A stretch of DNA of 64,000 nt from Fructilactobacillus florum DSM 22689 = JCM 16035 (GCF_001436645.1 NZ_AYZI01000007.1:40843-104842); one strand, 5' to 3'; positions 8,971 to 22,378 are shown, numbered from the stretch's first letter. Notes: generated by a model not told the origin, from the sequence alone. Numbers and translations are program-made.

Positions 8971-9843
8971 TTACAAATCTTCATTATTATAATAGTCAAT
9001 AAAATCATTTGGATATTTTGCTATATCGTTTTCAATAAGTCTCTTTGCACCACCAGCATCCTTCTTAGCTTTATCTATAATTTGCTTTTTTTTCGGCTTT
9101 TTGCCTGTTTTTTGTAATCTATCATTAATTATTCGTGGTGCAATAACGTTTCTAATATAATCATCTGGATTTTTTTTAAACTTTTTTTCTTCAACCATAC
9201 AATTAGGTACAAGTAGTGTGAATTTACCATTGGCGTAGAAATTTTTTTCTACATTTTCTTTCTTCCATTCACAATCCTTATCAGCCCAATAGTATAAAGT
9301 TTCCGTTCTTTTATGCAAAGAATTATCACGTCCCAATCTTTTTACAGTTTCTATAGTAAAATTGTATAATTCTTTTTCAATTAATCTAGTAGTTAAATCT
9401 GAAACACTATCATATGAAAAACCAGGAACGAACATCGTTAAAGCTGATAGCCTGCACGCATTTCCATTCAGTTTAGCAAGACCAGAATATTTCTCAGTAT
9501 TAAGATTCAAACTATTTAACATTTCATGAAAAAGGTCTTTGTTCGGACCATGTCCAACTGATTTATTTTTACTATATCCTAACCCAGTAGCATTTTCTTC
9601 AGGGACTGAATCTATTTTTGAAAGGTTTTCTGCCTTGTTTCCCATAACAAATTCAAAGAATGAATCAATTCTTTTCTCAGCATTTTCACTATCCTCGCCA
9701 CTAAATTTTTTTTTATTTTTACATACAAGTATTGGATTTATAAATGCTTCACTATCAGTGTCTAAATATCTATCGTAATAGGTTGGGGATTCATTTTTTT
9801 TTAAAATGTCAGACATTTTTGCGTTTTTTTTCAAAATCATCAC
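8971..9843 (-). CDS. uncharacterised AT-rich protein in the defence island
   Basis: 290 residues, Lys/Asn-rich, with no signal peptide or membrane segment. I do not recognise a named domain. Segments that look conserved are GLGYSKNKSVGHGPNKDLF near 90-110, SDLTTRLIEKELYNFT near 150-165, a Y-Y-W-A-D segment near 185, FTLLVPNCMVEEK near 210, and PDDYIRNVIAPRIINDRLQ near 225-245, followed by a Lys-rich tail. The combination of SDLTT, LLVP and a late 'YIRN..APRI' recalls proteins I have seen beside restriction systems, but I cannot name the family. ATG 9843 is preceded by GGGGTGAT; a second Met at residue 2 is equivalent. Its AT content is far above the core genes. It lies next to a broken methyltransferase and a broken nuclease, so it may have been their partner or an independent defence gene. 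Confidence 0.6.
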   Translation of the reverse strand: MMILKKNAKMSDILKKNESPTYYDRYLDTDSEAFINPILVCKNKKKFSGEDSENAEKRIDSFFEFVMGNKAENLSKIDSVPEENATGLGYSKNKSVGHGPNKDLFHEMLNSLNLNTEKYSGLAKLNGNACRLSALTMFVPGFSYDSVSDLTTRLIEKELYNFTIETVKRLGRDNSLHKRTETLYYWADKDCEWKKENVEKNFYANGKFTLLVPNCMVEEKKFKKNPDDYIRNVIAPRIINDRLQKTGKKPKKKQIIDKAKKDAGGAKRLIENDIAKYPNDFIDYYNNEDL

Positions 9844-10061
9844 CCCATATATATTAATAAAAATATTATTATAGTAACCTGTTAAAAGAGAGCTATGCTT
9901 AGTTTACAGAAACGATTAAGGGTAGTAAAGTTTACCAAATAATAAATAATCTTTATACTTCGTAGTCAATTTTACCACACTCTACCATAAAAATTTATAA
10001 AATTATTTCAATAATAAAATTTAATTTAATACTTTCTCGTACCTTTAAGTAAATTTGCTAA
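9844..10061. other. AT-rich gap without a recognisable gene
   Basis: 218 bases between the start of the 290-residue protein and the first recognisable methyltransferase codons. It should contain the lost N-terminal half of the methyltransferase, but no FxGxG-type motif is readable in any frame, which points to a deletion. It must also hold the promoter of the minus-strand gene; no clear box pair was found. Confidence 0.4.
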
Positions 10062-10614
10062 GTAGATAATTACTTGCAACTGTTTTTAAATTATTCTGAT
10101 GTAGAGAGAGCTGCAAGGTTTATTTATTTATTTAAATAAGTCAGGATTTAATGGTCTATGGAGAGTCAATTCCAACGGACAAAACAACGTTCCCTATGGT
10201 AAACACAAAAAATTAAACTTATTTCCATCATCTTTAAGAAATGATGCATACTATTTAGAAAATAACGATGTTAAAATTATTAATTATGATTTTAGAGATG
10301 CAGTTTCAACTGCTCAAAAAAATGATTTTGTATATTTTGATCCGCCTTATATACCTCTTACACCGACTTCTTCGTTCACAAATTATACTAAAAATGGGTT
10401 TGGTATGGTTCAACAAAAAGAGCTAAGAGATCTAGCAATTTCATTGACCCATAAAAATGTAAAAGTTATGATTTCAAATTCTTCAAGTGAGATTACAAAA
10501 GAACTATATAAATCAAAAACATTTAAAATACGAACCGTTAGAGCTGGCAGAGCAATAAATTCTAACGGTAAAAAAAGAGGTAAGGTCGATGAATTTATCA
10601 TAACTAATTATTAA
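10062..10614 (+). pseudogene. Dam-type adenine-N6 DNA methyltransferase, 5'-truncated and frameshifted
   Basis: The readable part corresponds to the second half of a D12-class (Dam/DpnM-like) methyltransferase. It begins SDVERAARFIYL, then NKSGFNGLWRVNSNGQNNVP, the catalytic YFDPPYIPLTPTSSF (motif IV, DPPY), NYTKNGF, and a terminal RAGRAINSNG segment. The first frame passes into the second at a tetranucleotide repeat, four copies of TTTA at 10119-10134; three copies would restore ARFIYLNKSG. The S-adenosylmethionine-binding N-terminal half (FxGxG) is absent and a stop precedes codon 10062, so no active enzyme is expected. Members of this class methylate A in GATC. It ends 14 bases from the convergent endonuclease pseudogene, the classic layout of a type II restriction-modification pair. 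Confidence 0.85.
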
Positions 10615-10628
10615 AATTATAGACCAAA

Positions 10629-11252
10629 CTACCAATAATCGTATTTATCAAAAAATATTTTAATTCCATCTTTACGTAAATTATCAAAGTAATCCTCATA
10701 TTTTTCCTGAGCATTTACTTGCTGCGTCTTTGCATCGTTTTTGTCCTTACCTTTACCATAAATAAACCAACTACTGTTAAATAAAGCTGAAAATTGAACA
10801 GTTGGTTTTGGTTCAAATTGTAATTCGTTAAAAATCTTTTGATACAATTTTCTTTTATTAACAAATCCAAACATTTTTTCATCGACAGAACCAGAGGTTT
10901 GCTGCCATTTCTTTTCAACTATAAAAATAGTGTTTGTATCAAAATTAAAGAAAGCCTCATCTGGTTTCCATAATTTTTTGTTTACATTATTTAATTCAGT
11001 TGTTTCATGCAATGCATTGTAAAAAGCTGCTTGCTTTGTAATCAAACCAACATAATGATTATCAGATTTTTTGTAGATTTCATATGAAACAGTTTTAGAT
11101 TTAATAATTTCATCTTGTTATCTAAACGTATGCTCTTTTAAATAATATTCGTTATAAAGATCCGTGTGGACTTTTGTCATTAGATCAGTAGTCTTTTCAA
11201 ATTTCAAACCACTATCATTAGTTCTATATCCACTACTTCCATGCTGTTTCAA
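10629..11252 (-). pseudogene. PD-(D/E)XK type II restriction endonuclease with one nonsense codon
   Basis: A single frame of 207 codons starts at TTG 11252, preceded by GGGGTGA, and is open except for TAA at codon 45 (11118-11120). After the stop the frame contains KPDEAFFNF then FIVEKKWQ, spaced as in the PD-(D/E)XK nuclease core (PD, then E-x-K about 15 residues later), followed by GSVDEKMFGF, typical of small type II restriction enzymes. The catalytic core therefore lies wholly downstream of the stop; reinitiation at TTG 11045 could in principle give a 138-residue piece lacking the N-terminus. The neighbouring Dam-type methyltransferase would be its cognate modification enzyme. The exact family and recognition site are not identified. 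Confidence 0.75.
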
Positions 11253-11282
11253 AAAATCACCCCAAAAACATATATTATTTTC

Positions 11283-12653
11283 CTAATCCCGTTCAAACAC
11301 CGTTACACTCTCCACGTGGGGAGTCTGGGGGAACTGATCCACTGGTTGCACCGGCTGTTTAATGTTATACCCACCATCGTGCAACAAACGGGCATCCCGC
11401 ACCAGCGTTGCCGGATTACACGAGACATATACTAACCGCTCCGGTTTCATCGCCAGCACGCTGTTAATCAGGCTAGCATCTAACCCTCGACGTGGTGGAT
11501 CCACTACGACTACGTTGGGATGTAACCCATCTGCCTCCCACTTGGCGAGCTGGTCTTCGGCTTTATTCGTCACAAAAGTTACGTTATCAATGCCATTCAA
11601 TTTTGCATTAGCCTTGGCATCCGTAATCGCTGCCGCCACCACGTCAACTCCATACACGTGTTTGACCTTCGGAGCAAGCACCAGTGAAATCGAACCAATC
11701 CCGCAGTAGGCGTCGATCACCAAATCATCCGGTTGCAACGCAGCTTTATCAAGCACCTGCTGGTATAGCCGTTCGGTTTGAACTGGATTGACTTGATAAA
11801 AAGATAGTGGAGAAATCATAAACTTAGTTCCCAAGATCTCGTCGGTGATCGTTTCCTGTCCCGCTAACAAATAAGTTTTATCACCCAGCAATCGATTGCC
11901 ATGACTATGATTAACATTTACCAACAAACTGGTCAGCTGCGGTAATTTCTTTAAGATAGCCTGAGTAATGGCCTCCGCATCAACCAGCTCCTCATTAATT
12001 ACTAACACCACCATCAATTCGTGACTATGATGTCCATAACGCACCATAATATTACGAATCACGCCCCGGTGGGTCTCTTCATTGTAGGCTGGTACCTGAA
12101 AATCACGCAAGACGTCTCGCACAACGAGCAATGCCTGGTCAATTGCTGGTTCTTGGATGTAGAAATCCTCAATCGGAATTAGATCGTGGCTATGGCGGCG
12201 ATAAAATCCGGTTTCCAGCTGACCGTTAATCGAACGCACTGGGATCTGAGCCTTGTTACGATATTGAAACGGTTGCTCCATTCCAATCGTTGGCGCCACT
12301 GTCACGTTCAACTGCGCTTTTTGAAAAAGTAGGTCTAGCTGGTGCTGTTTAAACTCCAGTTGCTTTTCGTATTTAAGGTGTTGTAGGGGCGCGATCCCAG
12401 CTTGAGTATAGCGGGGATCCACCGACTCCACCCGATCAGCGCTGGGCGTTATAATCTTCAGTAATTTGGCAAAGGCAAAGTGTTGTTTAACTTTAACCAC
12501 CTGAACCTGCACGGTTTCCGTTGGGAGTGCCTCCTCAATAAACAGCGGGAACTGGTCAACTTTTGCCACCCCGAGTCCTTCATAGGTTAGATCGGTAATG
12601 TGTACTGTCAGCATTTCATTTTTCTGAACCGGGGCCATAAATTTTTGCTTCAT
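11283..12653 (-). CDS. rlmD: 23S rRNA (uracil-5-)-methyltransferase, RlmD/RlmCD type
   Basis: 456 residues. An N-terminal TRAM domain (about 12-65, LTVHITDLTYEGLGVAK) leads to a Rossmann methyltransferase with DAYCGIGSISLVLA (AdoMet loop), DPPRRGLD and the catalytic SCNPATLVRD cysteine motif. In Gram-positive bacteria one such enzyme methylates both U747 and U1939 of 23S rRNA. The four-cysteine iron-sulfur cluster site of RumA is lost: the expected C-G-G-C-x-x-Q-H-L is TQAGIAPLQHL here. Start ATG 12653 has AAGGAG 6 bases upstream; the longer in-frame start has none. It is the last gene of the pcrA operon, after a hairpin. Confidence 0.94.
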   Translation of the reverse strand: MKQKFMAPVQKNEMLTVHITDLTYEGLGVAKVDQFPLFIEEALPTETVQVQVVKVKQHFAFAKLLKIITPSADRVESVDPRYTQAGIAPLQHLKYEKQLEFKQHQLDLLFQKAQLNVTVAPTIGMEQPFQYRNKAQIPVRSINGQLETGFYRRHSHDLIPIEDFYIQEPAIDQALLVVRDVLRDFQVPAYNEETHRGVIRNIMVRYGHHSHELMVVLVINEELVDAEAITQAILKKLPQLTSLLVNVNHSHGNRLLGDKTYLLAGQETITDEILGTKFMISPLSFYQVNPVQTERLYQQVLDKAALQPDDLVIDAYCGIGSISLVLAPKVKHVYGVDVVAAAITDAKANAKLNGIDNVTFVTNKAEDQLAKWEADGLHPNVVVVDPPRRGLDASLINSVLAMKPERLVYVSCNPATLVRDARLLHDGGYNIKQPVQPVDQFPQTPHVESVTVFERD

Positions 12654-12669
12654 TAAATTCTCCTTAAAG

Positions 12670-12703
12670 AAACAGGTTTGTCGGACAACCGACAAACCTG
12701 TTT
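12670..12703 (-). terminator. hairpin between dagK and rlmD (terminator or attenuator)
   Basis: A perfect 15-bp stem (12670-12684 with 12689-12703) with an ACAA loop overlaps the dagK stop codon. On the minus strand it is followed by TTTCTTTAAGGAG, a broken T tract that runs into the rlmD ribosome binding site. Termination may be partial. Confidence 0.7.
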
Positions 12704-13652
12704 ATGCTTGGGTAGCTGGATCTGCGACAGCTTTTAAATTCGAAAAAATCTCAATATGTTCTTTCAAGTTTTGGAAATCCATCGGTGCGTCGCCACCGTA
12801 CTCACCATCCAGGTTAATTGGCATTTTATCCTGGTTATCCTTCACCGAAAAGTGAGTTGTTTCCTGATAAATAATCCGTGAATCGTGGACATGCCGCCCT
12901 CCATTCATCACTTTCATAATCAGCTGCATGATTTCGACCATGTTCCCGGTCTTCACGATGATCATCGTGAATTTACCATCACTCAAAGAGGCATTGGGAA
13001 CTGCTTGTTCAAGCCCACCAACTGAATTCGTCATTGCCAAAAAAAACATCGACGCCTTGCCGGCATAGGAGCCCCCATCGTATTGAACCTTAATATCCAT
13101 TGGTCGTGCCTGTGGCAGCATCTCAACTGCTTTCATCAGATAGGCCATGTACCCAAAGACGGTCTTTAAATCAGAGGGAACATCATAGGTTAGTTCGGTT
13201 AACCGCCCACCCGCCGCAATATTAATAAAGTAGTGGGTCAGTTTCTGATTAGAAGCCTTCCCGACATCCATTGCGGTCGTCTGACCGTTAGCAATCACGC
13301 GAGCCGCCTCGACAAAATCATCACGAGGAATTCCTAAAGCTCTCGCAAAATCATTGGTGGTCCCAGCTGGAATGATTCCCAGACGAGGACGCTTTTCCAA
13401 CGGTGCAATGCCGTTAATGACCGCATTGATAGTCCCATCACCACCCGCTGCAACCACAAGGTCAAACCCAGCTTGCGCCACTCGCCGTGCTTCGTTTTGT
13501 GCTGAATTTTCAGCAGGAGTTGTCGCATAGATGCTGGTTTCATAACCACCTTGTTCTAACACGTTAAGAATATCAACCAGCTTATTTTTCAGAGTTTCGC
13601 GTCCTGATGTGGGATTAAAAATAATTCGTGCCCGTTTTTGCAAATCAGTCAC
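12702..13652 (-). CDS. dagK: diacylglycerol kinase family lipid kinase
   Basis: 316 residues of the DagK/YegS family, which phosphorylates diacylglycerol to phosphatidate and so recycles lipid from lipoteichoic acid synthesis. The N-terminal P-loop-like FNPTSGRE (about 12-19), the catalytic loop VVAAGGDGTINAVING (about 65-80) and GIIPAGTTNDFARALG (about 90-107) are all present, with a C-terminal NLDGEYGGDAP motif. The start is GTG 13652, in AGGAGGCGGTG; the spacing is tight and TTG 13643 is an alternative. It follows gatB by 6 bases in the operon. Confidence 0.93.
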   Translation of the reverse strand: MTDLQKRARIIFNPTSGRETLKNKLVDILNVLEQGGYETSIYATTPAENSAQNEARRVAQAGFDLVVAAGGDGTINAVINGIAPLEKRPRLGIIPAGTTNDFARALGIPRDDFVEAARVIANGQTTAMDVGKASNQKLTHYFINIAAGGRLTELTYDVPSDLKTVFGYMAYLMKAVEMLPQARPMDIKVQYDGGSYAGKASMFFLAMTNSVGGLEQAVPNASLSDGKFTMIIVKTGNMVEIMQLIMKVMNGGRHVHDSRIIYQETTHFSVKDNQDKMPINLDGEYGGDAPMDFQNLKEHIEIFSNLKAVADPATQA

Positions 13653-13658
13653 CGCCTC

Positions 13659-15080
13659 CTACTTGTTTAGCGCCTGCATCAACAGTTTATTCACAATCTG
13701 CGGATTAGCCTTGCCATGGGTTTGCTTCATAATTTGACCCACCAAAAAGCCGACGGCTCGGTCTTTTCCATTATGAAAGTCAACGATTGATTGCGGATTA
13801 TCAGCTAACACTTGGTCAATGATCGGCTGTAATTGGTCGGGATCAGACAGCTGAACCAGCCCATGTTCTTTGACATAAACAGCGGGATCCTCACCGTTAG
13901 TAATCGCTTTAAAGACTTTTTTCGCCATCTTTGTTGAAATTGTTTGATCGCTAATCATCTTAATCATGCTGGCCAGCGCCTCCGGTGTAATCTTGGTACG
14001 TTCCAACACCGTCTGTTGGTCATTCAGATATGCATTGACATCCCCTTGCAGGTAGTTAGAAGCCATCTTAGGATCGGCCTGCAGTTCCATCATTCGATCA
14101 AAGAAGTCAGACATTTCCTTGGTCTGCGTCAGAACCATTGCATCATAATCAGTTAGACCAAAGTCTTTGACGTAACGTGCTCGTCGGCTTTCTGGCATCT
14201 CTGGCAATTGTTCTTGTAATTCAGAAATCCACTCGTCGCTAATTGATAAGCTAGGTAGATCAGGTTCTGGGAAGTAACGGTAATCATCCTTCCCCTCTTT
14301 AACCCGCATCAAGTACGTTTTGCCCGTAAGCTCATCAAACCGACGCGTTTCTGCGCCAATCGTGCCCCCGGAACGAATTACCTGAGCTTGCCGCTCTTCC
14401 TCGTAAGCCAGAGCTTTGCGGACATAGTTAAATGAGTTTAGGTTTTTTAACTCGATTTTCTGACCAAGTGTGCTACTCCCAATCGGATGAATTGAGATAT
14501 TACAATCAACTCGCATTGAACCCTCTTCCATCCGCACGTCTGAAATCCCGGTAAACTGGATCCGTTCCCGCAATCCCTCTAGATAATCATAGGCTTCTTG
14601 CGGAGAATTCATCTCTGCTTTTGACACAATTTCGATTAACGGGGTTCCTTGCCGGTTCAGGTCCACGTAAGAATACCGTTTCCCGTGGGTGTTTTTCCCG
14701 GCATCCTCTTCGACATGCAATTCTGCAATCCCGATTTTTTTCGGACCCTGATCAGTTTGTACTTCAATCCAACCGTTCGTGGCGGCTGGTCGATCGTTTT
14801 CAGTAACCTGATAGCCCTTGGGGTTATCGGGGTAAAAGTAGTTTTTACGATCAAAGTGCGGATGTTTTTCAATTTCCGCATGTAAGGCCAGTGCGGCGGT
14901 AATCCCGTTCGCAATTACCTGACGATTAATGGTTGGCAGTGTTCCCGGATACCCCCAATCAATGACATTTGTATTTTCATTTGGTTCAGCACCGTATTGC
15001 ACCGGTGAGGGGCTGAAAATTTTGGATTTGGTTTTTAATTCCACGTGGACTTCTAGACCAATCGTCGTTTCAAAATTCAT
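13659..15080 (-). CDS. gatB: aspartyl/glutamyl-tRNA amidotransferase subunit B
   Basis: 473 residues. GatB binds mischarged Asp-tRNA(Asn) or Glu-tRNA(Gln) and activates it with ATP for amidation by ammonia from GatA. The start [12 protein letters not shown], the motifs [15 protein letters not shown] and [10 protein letters not shown], and the C-terminal YqeY-like tail (from about 325) match the family, and length is typical (about 475). ATG 15080 overlaps the gatA stop by one base, so the two are translationally coupled. Confidence 0.97.
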   Translation of the reverse strand: MNFETTIGLEVHVELKTKSKIFSPSPVQYGAEPNENTNVIDWGYPGTLPTINRQVIANGITAALALHAEIEKHPHFDRKNYFYPDNPKGYQVTENDRPAATNGWIEVQTDQGPKKIGIAELHVEEDAGKNTHGKRYSYVDLNRQGTPLIEIVSKAEMNSPQEAYDYLEGLRERIQFTGISDVRMEEGSMRVDCNISIHPIGSSTLGQKIELKNLNSFNYVRKALAYEEERQAQVIRSGGTIGAETRRFDELTGKTYLMRVKEGKDDYRYFPEPDLPSLSISDEWISELQEQLPEMPESRRARYVKDFGLTDYDAMVLTQTKEMSDFFDRMMELQADPKMASNYLQGDVNAYLNDQQTVLERTKITPEALASMIKMISDQTISTKMAKKVFKAITNGEDPAVYVKEHGLVQLSDPDQLQPIIDQVLADNPQSIVDFHNGKDRAVGFLVGQIMKQTHGKANPQIVNKLLMQALNK

Positions 15081-16540
15081 TACTCTTGCCCTCCCAACTG
15101 TGGCGTTGCTTGTTGAAAATCAGTGTTTTGTTCAAAGGCATAAGCTGCTTGGTAGAGCGTAGCTTCGTCAAATGGTTTTCCAACCAGCTGCATCCCGATT
15201 GGTAAGCCTTCGCTAAAACCAGCGGGAATTGACATCGCTGGTAAGCCCGCCAAATTAACCGGAATCGTAAAACTATCATTCAAGTACATCTGAGTGGGAT
15301 CTTGAGATTCATGATTTAATGGGAAAGCTGTGGTTGGAGCCGTAGCTCCCATCAGTACATCATATTTTTCAAAGACCCGCTGAAAGTCATCGGTAATCAT
15401 GGTACGAATCTGGGCTGCTTTTTTATAGTATTTGTCAAACGAACCTGATGAAAGCGAAAAAGTTCCCAACATAATCCGGCGCTTGACCTCATCGCCAAAA
15501 CCTTCGGAACGAGTCTTAACATAAACATCGTCCAAATCTTGAGCATTTTCAGCCCGAAATCCATACCGAATCCCGTCAAATCGCTCTAAGTTAGAGGAAG
15601 CTTCGGCAGATGCTAACACATAGTAAGCCATGATACCGTATTTTGCATTTGGCAAATCAACTTCATCAACCGTTGCTCCAAGTTTCTGATACGTTGCGAT
15701 GGCGTTTTGGACCGCTTGCTTAACCTCGGGCTGCACACCGGATCGTAGGTATTCTTTAGAAACGGCAATCCGCATCCCTGAAACCCCTTGCTCCAGCTGA
15801 GCCGTATAGTCTGGTACCTCAGTTTGTGAGGAGGTTGCATCGTGTTCGTCAGCTCCCGCAATTACATTTAAGAGGTAAGCATTATCTTTAACACTTCTAG
15901 TCAACGGACCAACCTGGTCAAAACTAGAACCAAAGGCAATCAATCCCCAGCGAGAAACCCGACCATACGTTGGTTTCAGACCGACTACTCCCGTAAAGGC
16001 TGCTGGTTGCCGAATCGAACCACCCGTGTCAGAACCAAGGCTCGCTAATACATCCCCAGCCGCAACCGTGGCAGCAGAGCCCCCTGAAGAACCACCAGGA
16101 GCCGTCGTCAACTTCCACGGATTATGCGTGGTTTGAAATGCTGATTTTTCAGTCGAACTCCCCATTGCGAATTCATCTAAATTGGTTTTCCCGATGATAA
16201 TCGCGCCCGCTTGTTTCAACTTCTCGACCACCGTTGCTTCATAGACCGAGGTAAAGTTAGTAAGCATTTTAGAAGCGGCCGTCGTTGGTAGTTCGGTGGT
16301 TACTAAGTTATCTTTAATGGCAATCGGAATCCCAGACCAAATTGAATCTGGATCGATTCCGGTCTGATCGAGCTCTTTAGCAGTCGCCAGTGCCTCTTCA
16401 TTTAGCGCCAAATACGCCTGAACCTGCTGATCATCCTGCTTGATTTTATCCAGCGTCTGCCGGGTCAATGCTTCCGCCGTCAAGCGTCCACTGACTAATT
16501 CTTGATGCAGACTCTCTAAATCGTGCTCAAAGTAGTTCAT
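15080..16540 (-). CDS. gatA: glutamyl-tRNA amidotransferase subunit A
   Basis: 486-residue amidase-signature enzyme that releases ammonia from glutamine and channels it to GatB. The Ser-cis-Ser-Lys triad is visible: Lys in IPIAIKDNL (about 79), Ser in [14 protein letters not shown] (about 154), and the nucleophile Ser in [14 protein letters not shown] (about 178). Full length for the family. It follows gatC by 2 bases and overlaps gatB by one, giving the standard gatCAB order. Confidence 0.98.
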   Translation of the reverse strand: MNYFEHDLESLHQELVSGRLTAEALTRQTLDKIKQDDQQVQAYLALNEEALATAKELDQTGIDPDSIWSGIPIAIKDNLVTTELPTTAASKMLTNFTSVYEATVVEKLKQAGAIIIGKTNLDEFAMGSSTEKSAFQTTHNPWKLTTAPGGSSGGSAATVAAGDVLASLGSDTGGSIRQPAAFTGVVGLKPTYGRVSRWGLIAFGSSFDQVGPLTRSVKDNAYLLNVIAGADEHDATSSQTEVPDYTAQLEQGVSGMRIAVSKEYLRSGVQPEVKQAVQNAIATYQKLGATVDEVDLPNAKYGIMAYYVLASAEASSNLERFDGIRYGFRAENAQDLDDVYVKTRSEGFGDEVKRRIMLGTFSLSSGSFDKYYKKAAQIRTMITDDFQRVFEKYDVLMGATAPTTAFPLNHESQDPTQMYLNDSFTIPVNLAGLPAMSIPAGFSEGLPIGMQLVGKPFDEATLYQAAYAFEQNTDFQQATPQLGGQE

Positions 16541-16542
16541 GA

Positions 16543-16848
16543 CTAATCCTCGCTTTCATCAATAATTGTTGGTACGCGAATCAGACCATCCGCTGCTTCC
16601 GGAGCATTTTTTAATAATTTAGCGGATTGATCCCAATTGTCAGCTACATCAGCTCGCATTGCGTTTAACCGGTCGGTCACGATGTAGGTTGGTTCGACGC
16701 CGTCAGTCGGCACTTTTTCTAAATCATCAAGCATGCCCAGCATGTCATTTAACTGTTCGGTAAACCGAGGAACTTCCTCTTCGGTTAATTTTAGTTTGGC
16801 CAGACTAGCGATATGCTGTGTCCGGGCTTCGTCAACTTTCATGGTCAT
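16543..16848 (-). CDS. gatC: glutamyl-tRNA amidotransferase subunit C
   Basis: 101 residues, the small belt-like subunit that wraps GatA and GatB. The HIASLAKLKLTEEE start and the LNDMLGMLDDLEKVPTDGV and LNAMRADV segments are family hallmarks. AAGGAGGA lies 7 bases before ATG 16848. It is the first gene of the gatCAB set, 26 bases after camS. Confidence 0.97.
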   Translation of the reverse strand: MTMKVDEARTQHIASLAKLKLTEEEVPRFTEQLNDMLGMLDDLEKVPTDGVEPTYIVTDRLNAMRADVADNWDQSAKLLKNAPEAADGLIRVPTIIDESED

Positions 16849-16874
16849 CTCAATTCCTCCTTGCGGGATGTTTG

Positions 16875-17993
16875 CTAGTAGTTAGTGAAGACGTGTGAAC
16901 TAAACTTCTTTTGATCTTGCCCCCGATACAGGTAACTTTGAATTCCGTTCGTTGAGCCAACCGTGATCTCAATCGGACTATTTTGGGGTAGATATTTTTG
17001 AGCCGAAGTCTGCAGATACTGGGTAAAACTGTTGATTGCCGTGTAACTGTAGAATTGGGTCGTCACGTTCACGTGCATCCCAGTCAACGTTCCGTTGGTA
17101 TACTGCGCCTGAGCCGTGACCCCACTTAGATTAGGGAAATAACTCTGAGCCTGTTGTTTAAACTGATCAAAGGCAGCTGCATCATTGTCATTTGGTGCTT
17201 TTTGCCCGTTCGCAATCGGAAAGACATAGTTTTTCTGATCGATCGTCTTCCAATTATCGACCTTGGTAGACTGGGGTGCGTTATTTGAGGAAGCAATAAA
17301 GTTTCCTCCCACCAAACTATCATCTGGGGCCGCTTTGTACAGAGCCACCACAATTGGAATGTTTTTTAAATCTGCTTGCTTGCGGAGGCGCGCCAAAATC
17401 TGATTAGCAATTTCTTTCCCATTAGACTCGATTTCAGCATCGGTTAGGTTTTTAGAATACTGCGCTCCGTATTTTTCCTTTGTGTAATAGTAAACGGAAT
17501 TCAAACCAACTCCAATGGTCATCCCCTTAAGCTCGGTTTTACCATCCACCGTTTGCAGAAAATCCTGTTCTTCAATCTGTTGGAGGTACTCGGGCACAAC
17601 CTTGTCTTTGGGCTGGTTAGGATTTAGCCCATCGGGATTATCATCAGTTTTGCGTCCCACCCAGTTTTGGACCGTGGTCGCAGACAATTGCTGCCCTTCT
17701 TGGAAAATATACTTATCTGGAGAAAAATTTTGTTTGGAAATCTCCAGCAATCCCCGCTGAAAACCCTGCAGGTTAAACTGGTTACTTGTCTGCTGACCAT
17801 TAATGCCAGCAGCTTTGCTAACCTGGTAATGACCATCCTTAATCAAACTTTGATAGTCGTTGTTCGAATTACTGCCAGTTAACTGAGTCTTTTGTGAGCC
17901 ACTGTTGGTACTGATTTTGTTGCGGTTGCCACATCCCACCAACAAAACGGTGCTCGCTGCGGCAATCGCCAAGATACTAATTCGTCGTTTCAA
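16875..17993 (-). CDS. camS: CamS-family sex pheromone lipoprotein
   Basis: 372 residues. A lipoprotein signal peptide ends in the lipobox LLVGC with the modified Cys at about 21, so the protein is tethered outside the membrane. The mature part matches the CamS family (pheromone cAM373 precursor in enterococci), with GVGLNSVYYYTKE, ANQILARLR and IPIVVALYKAAPDDSLVGG. In other species the lipoprotein signal peptide itself can yield a peptide pheromone; here that is only a possibility. It lies 12 bases after ligA, a neighbourhood seen often in lactic acid bacteria. Confidence 0.93.
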   Translation of the reverse strand: MKRRISILAIAAASTVLLVGCGNRNKISTNSGSQKTQLTGSNSNNDYQSLIKDGHYQVSKAAGINGQQTSNQFNLQGFQRGLLEISKQNFSPDKYIFQEGQQLSATTVQNWVGRKTDDNPDGLNPNQPKDKVVPEYLQQIEEQDFLQTVDGKTELKGMTIGVGLNSVYYYTKEKYGAQYSKNLTDAEIESNGKEIANQILARLRKQADLKNIPIVVALYKAAPDDSLVGGNFIASSNNAPQSTKVDNWKTIDQKNYVFPIANGQKAPNDNDAAAFDQFKQQAQSYFPNLSGVTAQAQYTNGTLTGMHVNVTTQFYSYTAINSFTQYLQTSAQKYLPQNSPIEITVGSTNGIQSYLYRGQDQKKFSSHVFTNY

Positions 17994-18005
17994 ACCTTCA
18001 CCTTC

Positions 18006-22305
<4,300 letters not shown>

Positions 22306-22342
22306 GATTTATTCGTCCTCTCGCTTCGCATTAGTCAGTTTA

Positions 22343-22351
22343 ATTATAGCA
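22343..22351 (-). promoter_or_regulatory. extended -10 promoter of the pcrA operon
   Basis: On the minus strand the sequence reads TTGCTATAAT, giving a perfect TATAAT at 22343-22348 with an upstream TGn. The -35 position falls in the stem of the preceding terminator and is poor. The ATG of pcrA is about 30 bases downstream of the expected start point. Confidence 0.65.
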
Positions 22352-22376
22352 AAAAAAAGACGACCACATCGTCGTC
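22351..22376 (-). terminator. intrinsic terminator after the PurK-like gene
   Basis: Stem GACGAC/GTCGTC (22359-22364 with 22371-22376) with a 6-nt loop is followed by eight T on the minus strand. It begins right at the stop of the PurK-like gene and separates it from pcrA. Confidence 0.85.
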
Positions 22377-22378
22377 GC

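Noticed and set aside
10410..10601. Minus-strand ORF over the methyltransferase
   Set aside because: Mirror frame of AT-rich coding sequence with no ribosome binding site or motif.
10405..10614. Stand-alone 69-residue ORF
   Set aside because: It is the C-terminal end of the methyltransferase pseudogene, in frame with DPPY upstream, not a gene with its own start.
10629..11045. 138-residue ORF as a complete nuclease gene
   Set aside because: The same frame continues upstream through one stop codon to a start with a good ribosome binding site, so it is part of a broken longer gene.
5100..11262. CRISPR array or cas genes in the island
   Set aside because: No regularly spaced repeats and no Cas motifs were seen; only short tandem AT repeats.
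11241..11435. Plus-strand ORF across the end of rlmD
   Set aside because: Shadow of rlmD and the nuclease start region; no supporting motif.
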